Below are positions 52,759 to 60,725 of a stretch of DNA of 64,000 nt, in pieces (within the stretch, counting starts at the first letter, position 1; every line of letters begins with the position of its first letter). Source of the DNA: Mycobacterium yunnanensis (GTDB lineage: Bacteria > Actinomycetota > Actinomycetes > Mycobacteriales > Mycobacteriaceae); NCBI RefSeq assembly GCF_025823185.1, contig NZ_JACKVK010000013.1:411151-475150 (forward strand), read 5' to 3'. The notes below the pieces were generated by a model that saw only the letters and a list, made by a program, of their open reading frames with translations, made no database searches and had not been told where the DNA came from. The translations under genes and the position numbers were made by a program.

Positions 52759-53156
52759 GCACCACCGCCGTGCGTTCCACGCGCCAACGCGCCGCCATCT
52801 CGGCGCTGCTGGAGAACGTCGAGGAATTCCGCTCCGCCCAGGAACTGCACGACGAGCTGCGCCGCCAGGGCGAGGGCATCGGCCTGACCACCGTCTACCG
52901 CACGCTGCAGTCGATGGCCTCGGCGGGGCTGCTCGACACGTTGCGCACCGATACCGGCGAGTCGGTCTATCGCCGGTGCTCGGAACACCACCACCATCAC
53001 CTGGTGTGTCGCACCTGCGGTTCCACCGTCGAGGTGGAGGGTGCCGCCGCCGAGGCCTGGGCCGCGGAAGTGGCTGCCCGACATGGCTTCTCCGACGTCA
53101 GCCACACCATCGAGATCTTCGGGGTGTGCGCCGACTGCGCCGCCGACGTCAGCTGA
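52755..53156 (+). CDS. zur: Zinc uptake regulator Zur (FurB)
   Basis: A 133-residue Fur-family repressor of zinc uptake genes. The winged helix has STRQRAAISALLENVEEFRS and GIGLTTVYRTLQSMASAGLL. Metal sites are visible as RRCSEHHHHHLVCRTCG and the C-terminal GVCADCAADVS, which supply the structural Cys4 zinc and regulatory His ligands. ATG 52755 overlaps the smtB stop. The end overlaps the convergent NUDIX gene by 8 nt. It corresponds to Rv2359. Confidence 0.95.
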   Translation: MSTTAVRSTRQRAAISALLENVEEFRSAQELHDELRRQGEGIGLTTVYRTLQSMASAGLLDTLRTDTGESVYRRCSEHHHHHLVCRTCGSTVEVEGAAAEAWAAEVAARHGFSDVSHTIEIFGVCADCAADVS

Positions 53157-53550
53157 GCCCGTCGAGCACCAGCGTCAGCACCGTCTGCGCCGTCAGCGGC
53201 GCCAAAGGCACGCCCTCGGGTGAGCGTGGGTCGACCCACCGCATCTCGTCGATTTCGGCCGATGCCCGGGGCACGCCCACGAGGTCGACGGCGAACAGAT
53301 CGGCGTCGACGACGTGTCCGGGTTCGTTGGCCGCCGCCGCGGTGAACCGGCCCAGCGGCCGCGCCGACGCCTCGTCGACCCCGGTTCCCAGTTCCTCCCC
53401 GACCTCCCGGGCCAGCGCCTCCAGCGGTCGCTCCCCCGGCTCGATCTTGCCGCCTGGTTGCATGAACGCCGACGTCCCCCGCTTGCGGACCACCAGCACG
53501 TGCCCGCGGTCGTCGAGGACGACACCCGCGACGATCCGGATGACCATCAC
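53149..53550 (-). CDS. NUDIX hydrolase
   Basis: A 133-residue NUDIX enzyme, which hydrolyses nucleoside diphosphate derivatives. The complete NUDIX box is GGKIEPGERPLEALAREVGE followed by ELG. The preceding strand is VLVVRKRGTSAFMQP. The ATG overlaps the stop of the gene before it (53547-53550), making it the last gene of the recO-uppS operon. It might clean up oxidised nucleotides, but the substrate cannot be read from sequence. Confidence 0.9.
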   Translation of the reverse strand: MMVIRIVAGVVLDDRGHVLVVRKRGTSAFMQPGGKIEPGERPLEALAREVGEELGTGVDEASARPLGRFTAAAANEPGHVVDADLFAVDLVGVPRASAEIDEMRWVDPRSPEGVPLAPLTAQTVLTLVLDGLS

Positions 53551-53939
53551 CGGATGAGGGTGCGCCGAACCTCGGCGCCGGTGGTGAGCACCAGCAAGAT
53601 CAGCGTGCGCAACGATTCCTCGGACAGGCCCGCGGCCGGGAAGTTGTAGCGCAGCATGACGTCTGCGACGCCGTCGTCGGCCGCCTTGCCCACCAGCGTC
53701 ACCGTCCCGAGCATCACCTGGCCGGCCTGCTCGGCCACCAGATCGCGAATCTCTGCCGACAGCGGCAGATCCCAGGCCAGCGGAGAAGTCAGCGACACCA
53801 TCTCCAGCCCCTCGGCGATCACCACCACGCGCAGCGAGGCCACCATGCCGTCCACCGTGACGGTCAGCGCGCCGTCGGACTCCGCGACCACCGTGGTCGC
53901 CTCCCCCAGCGCCGAGGCCAACCGATCGAGCAGGCTCAT
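53547..53939 (-). CDS. Conserved hypothetical protein (Rv2360c position), 130 aa
   Basis: A small soluble protein with an alternating strand and helix pattern: GALTVTVDGMVASLRVVVIA, LEMVSLTSPLAWDLPLSAEI, then VMLGTVTLVGKAADDGVADV and a C-terminal helix. The pattern resembles YbjN or chaperone-like folds, but I do not claim the family. It is coupled by 4-nt overlaps to uppS upstream and the NUDIX gene downstream. It lies at the position of Rv2360c. Confidence 0.7.
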   Translation of the reverse strand: MSLLDRLASALGEATTVVAESDGALTVTVDGMVASLRVVVIAEGLEMVSLTSPLAWDLPLSAEIRDLVAEQAGQVMLGTVTLVGKAADDGVADVMLRYNFPAAGLSEESLRTLILLVLTTGAEVRRTLIR

Positions 53940-54829
53940 TCGGCCCTACCGAACCGTCTGTTGCGGTTGACGTACTCCACGCACGCCGCCCAGAGGTCCC
54001 GCCGGTCGTAGTCGGGCCACAGCTTGTCCTGGAACACGAACTCGGCGTATGCGGCTTGCCACAGCAAGAAGTTGCTGGCCCGCTGCTCTCCGGACGTACG
54101 GATGAACAGGTCGACGTCGGGAATGTCGTCGCGGTGCAGGTGCTTGGCGAACGACGACTCGTTGATGCGACCGGGCTTGATCTTGCCGTCGGCGGCCAAC
54201 TGCGCCAATTCCTGGGCGGCCTCGACGATTTCGGTGCGGCCGCCGTAGTTCACGCAGTAGTTGATGGTGATGACGTCGTTGCCGACGGTCATCTTCTCGG
54301 CGATGTCGAATTCCTTGATGACGCTGCTCCACATGCGCGGCCGCGAACCGACCCACCGCATCCGCACGCCCATCGCGTTGAGGTTCTCGCGGCGGCGGCG
54401 CACCACCTCGCGGTTGAAGCCCATCAGGAATCGCACCTCTTCGGTGCTGCGCTTCCAGTTCTCCGTGGAGAACGCGTAGACGGTCAGGTGCTTCACGCCG
54501 ATCTCGATCGCCCCGCAGGTGATGTCGATGAGCACCGCCTCGCCCATCTTGTGCCCCTCGGTGCGCCCGAGCCCGCGCTGGGTGGCCCATCGGCCGTTGC
54601 CGTCCATCACCACCGCGACGTGCTGGGGTACCTGCCCCGCGGGAATCAGCGGCGCCGATTCCTTCGACGGGTGCTGAGGCGGCCGGGAGAACCTGCCGTT
54701 GGTGTGCGGCGGGAGTTCCGGGAAGACCACCGGCCAGGTGGACGTGTCCGGGAAGGTCGGATAGTCCTCAGGCGCCGGAGGCAACTGCGGGAACGTCTCC
54801 TTCTTGCCCCTGCCCCGTGTCGTAGCCAT
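53936..54829 (-). CDS. uppS: Decaprenyl diphosphate synthase (long-chain cis-prenyltransferase)
   Basis: A 297-residue undecaprenyl-diphosphate-synthase family enzyme that makes the polyprenyl carrier for cell wall synthesis. The catalytic Asp is in HVAVVMDGNGRWATQRGL. Other family blocks are YAFSTENWKRS, VITINYCVNYGGRTEI and DLFIRTSGEQRASNFLLWQ. The 70-residue N-terminal extension FPQLPPAPEDYPTFPDTST is conserved in Rv2361c. That extension places the start at ATG 54829, so the gene overlaps the end of recO by 62 nt. Confidence 0.95.
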   Translation of the reverse strand: MATTRGRGKKETFPQLPPAPEDYPTFPDTSTWPVVFPELPPHTNGRFSRPPQHPSKESAPLIPAGQVPQHVAVVMDGNGRWATQRGLGRTEGHKMGEAVLIDITCGAIEIGVKHLTVYAFSTENWKRSTEEVRFLMGFNREVVRRRRENLNAMGVRMRWVGSRPRMWSSVIKEFDIAEKMTVGNDVITINYCVNYGGRTEIVEAAQELAQLAADGKIKPGRINESSFAKHLHRDDIPDVDLFIRTSGEQRASNFLLWQAAYAEFVFQDKLWPDYDRRDLWAACVEYVNRNRRFGRAE

Positions 54830-55619
54830 GTGCTTCATCCTGCCCGAACTGTGCATGTCGTCGTTCGGCGACCGTCCGGTCGACCCGATAGGCGCGCTCG
54901 ACCAGCGGCAAGGTCCGCAATTGGCGTTCGAGGTGCCATTGCAGATGCGCGGCCACCAGCCCGCTGGCCTGGCTGCGGTAGGACGCGGTCGACGCCTCCG
55001 CGGCAGCCCAGTCCCCGTCGTGCAGAGCCGACATCAGGTCGAGCACGCCCTGGGGCGGGGTTATCGAACCCGACGGCCGACAGTGCATGCACACGCTGCC
55101 GCCCGCGGCGACGTGAAAGGCCCGGTGCGGCCCGGGAGCCGCGCAGCGCGCGCACTCGGTGAGCGCCGGAGCCCAGCCCGCAATTCCCATGGCCCGCAAC
55201 AGATATGCGTCCAAGACGAGTTCCCGCGGCCGGGTGCCGTCGGCGACTGCCCGCAACGCCGCGACGGTGAGCCGGTGCAGAGCGGGCGACGGGGCGCGTT
55301 CCTCACCGGCCAGCCGCTCGGCGGTCTCGAGCACCGCACACCCGCTGGTGTACCGCCCGTATTCGCTGACGATGTCTCCGGCAAACGCGTCGATGGCCTG
55401 CACCTGGGTGACGACGTCGAGGTTGCGGCCCGGATAGAGCTGGACGTGGATGTGCGCGAACGGCTCGAGTCGGGCGCCGAACTTGCTCCTGGTTCGACGC
55501 ACTCCCTTGGCCACGGCACGAACCAACCCGTGCTCGAGGGTGAGCAGTGTCACGATCCGGTCGGCCTCGCCGAGCTTGTGCTGGCGCAGCACGACCGCTC
55601 GATCCCGGTACAACCGCAT
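54768..55619 (-). CDS. recO: DNA repair protein RecO
   Basis: A 283-residue RecO, which loads RecA on SSB-coated DNA in the RecFOR pathway. The N-terminal OB fold has RDRAVVLRQHKLGEADRIVT with LLTLEHGLVRAVAKGVRR. The zinc-finger region is LTECARCAAPG and VCMHCRPSG, giving a Cys4 site. ATG 55619 is used; ATG 55655 is in frame but upstream of the conserved start. It heads the recO-uppS-Rv2360c-like-NUDIX operon and is divergent from the amidase. Confidence 0.94.
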   Translation of the reverse strand: MRLYRDRAVVLRQHKLGEADRIVTLLTLEHGLVRAVAKGVRRTRSKFGARLEPFAHIHVQLYPGRNLDVVTQVQAIDAFAGDIVSEYGRYTSGCAVLETAERLAGEERAPSPALHRLTVAALRAVADGTRPRELVLDAYLLRAMGIAGWAPALTECARCAAPGPHRAFHVAAGGSVCMHCRPSGSITPPQGVLDLMSALHDGDWAAAEASTASYRSQASGLVAAHLQWHLERQLRTLPLVERAYRVDRTVAERRHAQFGQDEAHGYDTGQGQEGDVPAVASGA

Positions 55620-55696
55620 GCACACAGTGTCCCACCTAGGTCCGACCACCCGCACCGACCACGCCGGGGTGAGCGGTCCGGATATTCTCGTTGCAA

Positions 55697-57163
55697 ATGT
55701 CAGCCACCTCCACCCCCGGGGCGAGCACGCGGCCCCGCCGCGCGCACCTCCCCACCCTGACCCAGCTGCAGTACCGGCTGGCCAGCGGCAAGACCACCTC
55801 CGTCGACCTCACCACCCGATCGTTGGAGGCGATCGAAGCCAGCCAGTCCACGCTCAACGCCTTCCGGGTCGTCATGACCGAGCAGGCGCTCGCCGACGCC
55901 GCAGCGGCGGACCGCAAACGCGCTGCAGGACAATATCTCCCCCTGTTGGGCATCCCCATCGCGGTGAAGGACGACGTCGACGTCGCCGGGGTGCCCACGC
56001 GCTTCGGCGCTTCCGGTGAGGTGTCGCCGGCCACGGCCGACGCCGAGGTGGTCCGGCGACTGCGCGCGGCGGGTGCGGTCATCGTCGGCAAGACCAACAC
56101 CTGCGAGCTCGGACAGTGGCCGTTCACCAGCGGGCCGGCGTTCGGGCACACCCGCAATCCCTGGTCGGCCGCGCACACGCCGGGCGGGTCGTCGGGCGGC
56201 AGCGCCGCGGCGGTGGCCGCCGGACTGGTCACCGCCGCCATCGGATCCGACGGTGCGGGCAGCGTTCGGATCCCGGCGGCCTGGACGCATCTCGTGGGCA
56301 TCAAGCCGCAGCGCGGCCGGATCTCGACCTGGCCGCTACCCGAGGCGTTCAACGGGATCACCGTCAACGGCGTGCTGGCCCGTACGGTCGCCGACGCCGC
56401 ACTGGTCCTCGACGCCGCGTCGGGCAACTCCCCCGGCGACCGCCACCAGCCACCGCCGGTGACCACGGCCGAGTACGTCAGCCAGCCCCCGGCCCCGCTC
56501 ACGGTGGCAATGTCAACGAAGTTTCCCTTCACCGGCTTTCGCGCCACTCTGCACCCCGAGATTCGAGCCGCACTGGAGAGGATGGCCGGACACCTCGAAC
56601 ACCTCGGCCACACCGTTCGTCCCGCCGACCCCGACTACGGGTTGCGCACGTCCTGGAACTTCCTGTCCCGGTCGACCTCGGGACTGCTGGAGTGGGCGGA
56701 ACGACTTGGACCCGGGGTGACGTTCGACCGGCGCACGGTCGCCAACCTGCGGATGGGACGGCTGCTGTCGGAGAAGATCCTGCGCGACGCCCGGGCACGC
56801 GAGGCCGAGTCCCGACGTCGAATCGGGTGGATCTTCAACCTCGCCGACGTCGTGCTCGCCCCGACGACGGCGCTGCCACCGCCGAGGGTCCACGACTTCG
56901 ACCGGCGCGGCGGGTTGTCGACCGACCGCGCGATGATCCGCGCCTGCCCGGTGACCTGGCCGTGGAACCTGCTCGGCTGGCCGTCGGTCAACGTCCCGGC
57001 CGGGTTCACCTCCGACGGACTGCCGATCGGTGTTCAGCTGATGGGTCCGGCCGGCAGCGAACCGCTACTGGTGGCGTTGGCGGCCGCGCTCGAGGCGAGC
57101 GGCGCCTGGCGCGCCGACGAACCCGCGGTCTGGTGGGGCACGCCGGAGGCGGCCCGAGGATAG
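55697..57163 (+). CDS. amiA2: Amidase signature family enzyme (AmiA2-like)
   Basis: A 488-residue amidase that hydrolyses an unknown amide. The catalytic Lys is in IPIAVKDDVDVAGVPT. The Ser-rich block is HTPGGSSGGSAAAVAAGL, and GSDGAGSVRIPAAWTHLVG carries the nucleophile Ser. The order Ser-cisSer-Lys is intact. ATG 55697 is used; TATTCT at 55683-55688, 8 nt upstream, suggests a leaderless transcript. It sits between recO and era as Rv2363 does. Confidence 0.9.
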   Translation: MSATSTPGASTRPRRAHLPTLTQLQYRLASGKTTSVDLTTRSLEAIEASQSTLNAFRVVMTEQALADAAAADRKRAAGQYLPLLGIPIAVKDDVDVAGVPTRFGASGEVSPATADAEVVRRLRAAGAVIVGKTNTCELGQWPFTSGPAFGHTRNPWSAAHTPGGSSGGSAAAVAAGLVTAAIGSDGAGSVRIPAAWTHLVGIKPQRGRISTWPLPEAFNGITVNGVLARTVADAALVLDAASGNSPGDRHQPPPVTTAEYVSQPPAPLTVAMSTKFPFTGFRATLHPEIRAALERMAGHLEHLGHTVRPADPDYGLRTSWNFLSRSTSGLLEWAERLGPGVTFDRRTVANLRMGRLLSEKILRDARAREAESRRRIGWIFNLADVVLAPTTALPPPRVHDFDRRGGLSTDRAMIRACPVTWPWNLLGWPSVNVPAGFTSDGLPIGVQLMGPAGSEPLLVALAAALEASGAWRADEPAVWWGTPEAARG

Positions 57164-57236
57164 GGAAACACCCGATATGTCCGGCCGCGCGTCGCCCCTA
57201 GCCTGGGCCGCGTACCGGACGACATCGGAGGACGCC

Positions 57237-57929
57237 ATGAAGATCACCCGTTCCACCTGCCTGGTTGCCGCGGCGACGGCGTCGGCGACCGTCGTCGCCG
57301 GGGCCGTCACCCTCAACGTCATGACGCCTGCGGTCGCCGACCCGCTCCCCTACGGCCCGGACACCTGCGTGCAGGGATTCGTCTGGCGCGAGGCGCGACC
57401 AGGTGACACCGTCTGCGTGACGCCCGGCGTCCGCGACGCGATCGCCGCCCAGAATGCCAACGCCGGTGCGAACAAGGACCCACAGGCAGGTTCCGGGCCG
57501 GAATCCTGTTCGCAGGGCTACGTCTGGCGCGAAGCGTTCGACGGTGACACCATCTGCGTCACCCCGGCGGTCCGTAGCGCGACCCTGGCCGACAACGCCG
57601 CGGCCGCGTCCCGCAAGCAGACCAACGTGCCCCTGCCGACGACGTTCGCGGCGCCAGCGCAAGCCGGTGGCAAGGTGGTCTTCGAAGTCACCGGGCCGGG
57701 TGAGGTGTTCAACATCGTCACCGATCCCGACGGCACCTTCGTGGGCGACCACACCCCACTGCCCTTCTCCAGGTCCATGACCATCGGACCCGACACGCAC
57801 CTGTTGCAGGTGGTCGCCACCGGTCGCGACAACCCGGGTCCAGGTTGCCGAATCGTGTTGAACGGCAAGGTCGTCGCCCAGCAACCAATCGGCGGCAGCG
57901 CGCACTGCATCTACGCGCTGCCCGGCTAG
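57237..57929 (+). CDS. Secreted protein with a duplicated Cys-rich module
   Basis: A 230-residue exported protein with a signal peptide ending near residue 35 (TPAVADP). Two similar modules follow: PDTCVQGFVWREARPGDTVC with VTPGVRD, and PESCSQGYVWREAFDGDTIC with VTPAVRS. Each has two cysteines that may form a disulfide. The C-terminal half is a separate beta-rich domain with a final Cys pair (GPGCRIVLNG, SAHCIYALPG). The module is known to me only as a recurring actinobacterial motif without function. GGAGGA lies before the ATG. The gene ends inside a tandem repeat. Confidence 0.75.
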   Translation: MKITRSTCLVAAATASATVVAGAVTLNVMTPAVADPLPYGPDTCVQGFVWREARPGDTVCVTPGVRDAIAAQNANAGANKDPQAGSGPESCSQGYVWREAFDGDTICVTPAVRSATLADNAAAASRKQTNVPLPTTFAAPAQAGGKVVFEVTGPGEVFNIVTDPDGTFVGDHTPLPFSRSMTIGPDTHLLQVVATGRDNPGPGCRIVLNGKVVAQQPIGGSAHCIYALPG

Positions 57930-57995
57930 CTCAGGCTAGATGTTCTTCGCGCAAGCGCTCAGCTCAGGCTAGATGTTCTTCGCGCAAGCGCTCAG
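57928..57995. repeat. 33-bp tandem direct repeat, two copies
   Basis: 57928-57960 and 57961-57993 are identical, and two more bases begin a third copy. The repeat includes the stop of the secreted-protein gene at one end and the era stop (57992-57994, minus strand) at the other. In one minus frame a copy reads ERLREEHLA and a stop. Confidence 0.9.
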
Positions 57996-58912
57996 AAGCC
58001 AAGCCGGCCAAGCTGTTTCGGGTCACGCTGCCAGTTCTTGGCGATCTTGACCCGCAAATCCAAGTAGACCTTGGTGCCGAGCAGCGTTTCGATCTGCTGC
58101 CTGGCCGCCGTCCCGACCTCACGCAATCGCGCCCCGCCCTTGCCGATGACGATGCCCTTCTGGGAGTCCCGTTCCACGTAGAGGATCGCGTGGACATCAA
58201 TCATCGAGCTGAGGTCTCCGTTTTTGTCTCGGTACCCCTCGCGCTGCTCCACCTCGTCGATCACGACGGCCAGGGAGTGGGGCAGCTCGTCGCGAACACC
58301 CTCCAGCGCGGCCTCGCGAATGAGCTCGGCCATGAGGACTTCCTCGGGCTCGTCGGTCAACTCGCCGTCGGGGTAGAACGCGGGGCCGGGTGGCAGCTGC
58401 GCGGCGAGCACCCCGGTGAGGACGTCGACCTGTTCCCCCGAGACCGCCGACACCGGCACGATTTCGGCGGCGCCGCCGGTCAGCTCACCCACGGCGAGCA
58501 GCTGCGCGGCGACCTTCTCCTTGGACACCTTGTCGACCTTGGTCACCACGACGGTCAACGCGGTCCGCGGCGCGACGGCCCGAATCTGTTCGTAGATCCA
58601 GCGGTCCCCCGGGCCGATGGCTTCGTCGGCGGGGATGCAGAACCCGATCACGTCGACCTCGGAGTAGGTCGCCTTGACCAGTTCGTTGAGCCGCTCCCCC
58701 AGCAGGGTCCGCGGCCGGTGCAGGCCCGGGGTGTCGACGAGGATGATCTGGAACTCCGGGCGGTGCACGATGCCGCGGATCGTGTGCCGCGTGGTCTGCG
58801 GGCGGTTCGAGGTGATCGCGACCTTGGCACCCACCAGAGCGTTGGTCAGCGTCGACTTTCCGGTGTTGGGTCGGCCGACGAAACAGACGAAGCCGGAGCG
58901 GAATTCGCTCAT
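57992..58912 (-). CDS. era: GTPase Era
   Basis: A 306-residue GTPase for 16S rRNA maturation and 30S assembly. G1 is FVGRPNTGKSTLTNAL, G2 lies near RPQTTRHTIRG, G3 is LVDTPGLHRP and G4 is TKVDKV. The C-terminal KH domain has GIVIGKGGARLREVGTAARQ. ATG 58912 overlaps the stop of the CorC-like gene. The protein ends in RLGF within the tandem repeat at 57928-57995. Together with ybeY and phoH it forms an RNA-processing operon. Confidence 0.97.
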   Translation of the reverse strand: MSEFRSGFVCFVGRPNTGKSTLTNALVGAKVAITSNRPQTTRHTIRGIVHRPEFQIILVDTPGLHRPRTLLGERLNELVKATYSEVDVIGFCIPADEAIGPGDRWIYEQIRAVAPRTALTVVVTKVDKVSKEKVAAQLLAVGELTGGAAEIVPVSAVSGEQVDVLTGVLAAQLPPGPAFYPDGELTDEPEEVLMAELIREAALEGVRDELPHSLAVVIDEVEQREGYRDKNGDLSSMIDVHAILYVERDSQKGIVIGKGGARLREVGTAARQQIETLLGTKVYLDLRVKIAKNWQRDPKQLGRLGF

Positions 58913-60192
58913 TGGTCGTCTTCCTCCCGCTCGGTGGGCTTGACCAGGACGGTGCCGATGCGCAGCCGGCCGCGGTGGTCCCGGCCGCCCTCGGCGCGCA
59001 GGCGCAACGCGTCCCAGGTCACCTCGACACCAGGCAGCGGCACCCGCCCCAACTCGTGGGCCAGCAACCCGCCGACCGTGTCGACGTCGAGATCGTCGTC
59101 GAGTTCGAGCTCGTAGAGTTCGGCGAGATCCTCCAGCGGCAACCGCGCGCTGACGCGAAACTGCTTGTCGCCCAGCTCTTCGACGGGCGCGACCTCGTCG
59201 GTGTCGTATTCGTCGGCGATCTCCCCGACGATCTCCTCGAGCACGTCCTCGATCGTGACCAGCCCGGCGATGGCGCCGTACTCGTCGACCAGCAGCGCCA
59301 TGTGGTTGCGGTCCTTCTGCATCTCGCGCAGCAGGGCGTCTAGGGGCTTGGAGTCGGGAACGAACACCGGCGGGCGCATGACCTCGCCGACGCGGGTGTC
59401 GACGCCCCCGTTGCTGTAGTAGGTCTGCTCGACGAGATCCTTGAGGAACACCACGCCGACGACGTCGTCGACGTTCTCGCCGATCACGGGCAGCCGCGAG
59501 TGCCCGCTCCGCACCGCCAACGACGTGGCCTGCCCGGCCGTCTTGTCGCTTTCGATCCACACCATCTCGGTGCGGGGCACCATCACCTCACGGGCCAGGG
59601 TGTCGCCGAGTTCGAAGACCGACTGGATCATGCGGCGCTCGTCGTCGGCGACGACGCCGCGCTGCTGGGCGAGGTCGACGACCTCGCGTAGTTCGATCTC
59701 AGAGGCGAACGGGCCGTTGCGGAAACCCACACCCGGCGTCAGCGCGTTGCCGATCAACACCAGCAGTCGGCTGATGGGGGTCAGCAGCACCGAGATCGCC
59801 TGCAGCGGAAGGGCTGCGCCCAACGCGATGGAGTAGGCGTGCTGCCGTCCGAGCGTGCGTGGCCCCACGCCGATGGCGACGAAGCTGACCACCACCATGA
59901 TCGCGGCGGCCGCGAGCAGCCCCCACGTCAGCCCGAGATCCTCGTAGAGGAAGGCGACCAGCAGGACGGTCGCCGCAGTCTCGCAGGTGATGCGCAACAG
60001 CACGATGAGGTTGACGAAGCGGGGCCGGTCCTCGACCAGACGGGCCAGCCGAGGGGCGCCGGGCCGTTCCTCGCGGACCATCTCCTCGATTCGCGCGATG
60101 GACACCGTGCTGATGGCGGCGTCCACGGCGGCGAATACGCCGCCGAGTGCGATGAGCGCGAGAGCGCCGACGAGAGAGGCTAGTCCGGTCAC
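58909..60192 (-). CDS. CorC/HlyC-type CBS-domain membrane protein (Rv2366c-like)
   Basis: A 427-residue protein with an N-terminal DUF21/CNNM membrane region (about residues 1-140, four hydrophobic segments). It is followed by a CBS pair: MVPRTEMVWIESDKTAGQAT with HSRLPVIGENVDDVVGVVFL, and MRPPVFVPDSKPLDALLREM with ALLVDEYGAIAGLVTIEDVL. A CorC-HlyC C-terminal domain ends it. Such proteins take part in Mg2+ or Co2+ transport. GTG 60192 overlaps the ybeY stop (GTGA); the longer frame to 60285 only covers ybeY. Confidence 0.92.
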   Translation of the reverse strand: MTGLASLVGALALIALGGVFAAVDAAISTVSIARIEEMVREERPGAPRLARLVEDRPRFVNLIVLLRITCETAATVLLVAFLYEDLGLTWGLLAAAAIMVVVSFVAIGVGPRTLGRQHAYSIALGAALPLQAISVLLTPISRLLVLIGNALTPGVGFRNGPFASEIELREVVDLAQQRGVVADDERRMIQSVFELGDTLAREVMVPRTEMVWIESDKTAGQATSLAVRSGHSRLPVIGENVDDVVGVVFLKDLVEQTYYSNGGVDTRVGEVMRPPVFVPDSKPLDALLREMQKDRNHMALLVDEYGAIAGLVTIEDVLEEIVGEIADEYDTDEVAPVEELGDKQFRVSARLPLEDLAELYELELDDDLDVDTVGGLLAHELGRVPLPGVEVTWDALRLRAEGGRDHRGRLRIGTVLVKPTEREEDDQ

Positions 60193-60725
60193 GGTTCGTC
60201 GAAGAACTGGGACTTGTCCAACAGTCTGCGATCCTTCTCGCTTTGGCGGTCCTGGTGGTAGGCGGCGACCTGGTCGGCCACCCATTCCTCGAGCAGTTCG
60301 CGCTGAAGGGCGAACATCTCCTTCTCCTCGTCCGGTTCGGCGTGGTCGTACCCCAAGAGGTGCAGCACGCCGTGCACGGTGAGCAGGGCAAGTTCTTGAC
60401 CGAGCGAATGTCCGGCCTTCTCAGCCTGTTTGGCCGCGAACTCGGGACACAGCACGATGTCGCCCAGCATCGACGGCCCGGGCTCCGGGGCGTCGGGACG
60501 ACCGCCTGGTTCCAGCTCGTCCATGGGGAAGCTCATGACGTCGGTCGGTCCCGGCAGGTCCATCCACCGCATGTGCAGATCGGCCATGGCGGGGGTGTCG
60601 AGCAGCACCATCGACAGCTCTGCGCCGGGGTTCACGTCCATCTTCGAGATGACGAACCGTGCGACGCTGACCAATTCGTTCTCGGCGACGTCGACGCCCG
60701 ATTCGTTGGACACCTCGATGCTCAT
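60189..60725 (-). CDS. ybeY: Endoribonuclease YbeY
   Basis: A 178-residue metalloendoribonuclease for 16S rRNA 3'-end processing and ribosome quality control. The zinc motif is LLTVHGVLHLLGYDHAEPDE, with the three histidines of H-x3-H-x5-H. An upstream TDVMSFPMDE and GDIVLCPEFA are also conserved. It overlaps phoH by 4 nt at its start and the CorC-like gene by 4 nt at its end. Confidence 0.96.
   Translation of the reverse strand: MSIEVSNESGVDVAENELVSVARFVISKMDVNPGAELSMVLLDTPAMADLHMRWMDLPGPTDVMSFPMDELEPGGRPDAPEPGPSMLGDIVLCPEFAAKQAEKAGHSLGQELALLTVHGVLHLLGYDHAEPDEEKEMFALQRELLEEWVADQVAAYHQDRQSEKDRRLLDKSQFFDEP

Noticed and set aside
57964..58200. Minus-strand frame giving era a different C-terminus (ERLREEHLA)
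   Set aside because: It is in a different frame from era; era itself ends in RLGF at 57992.
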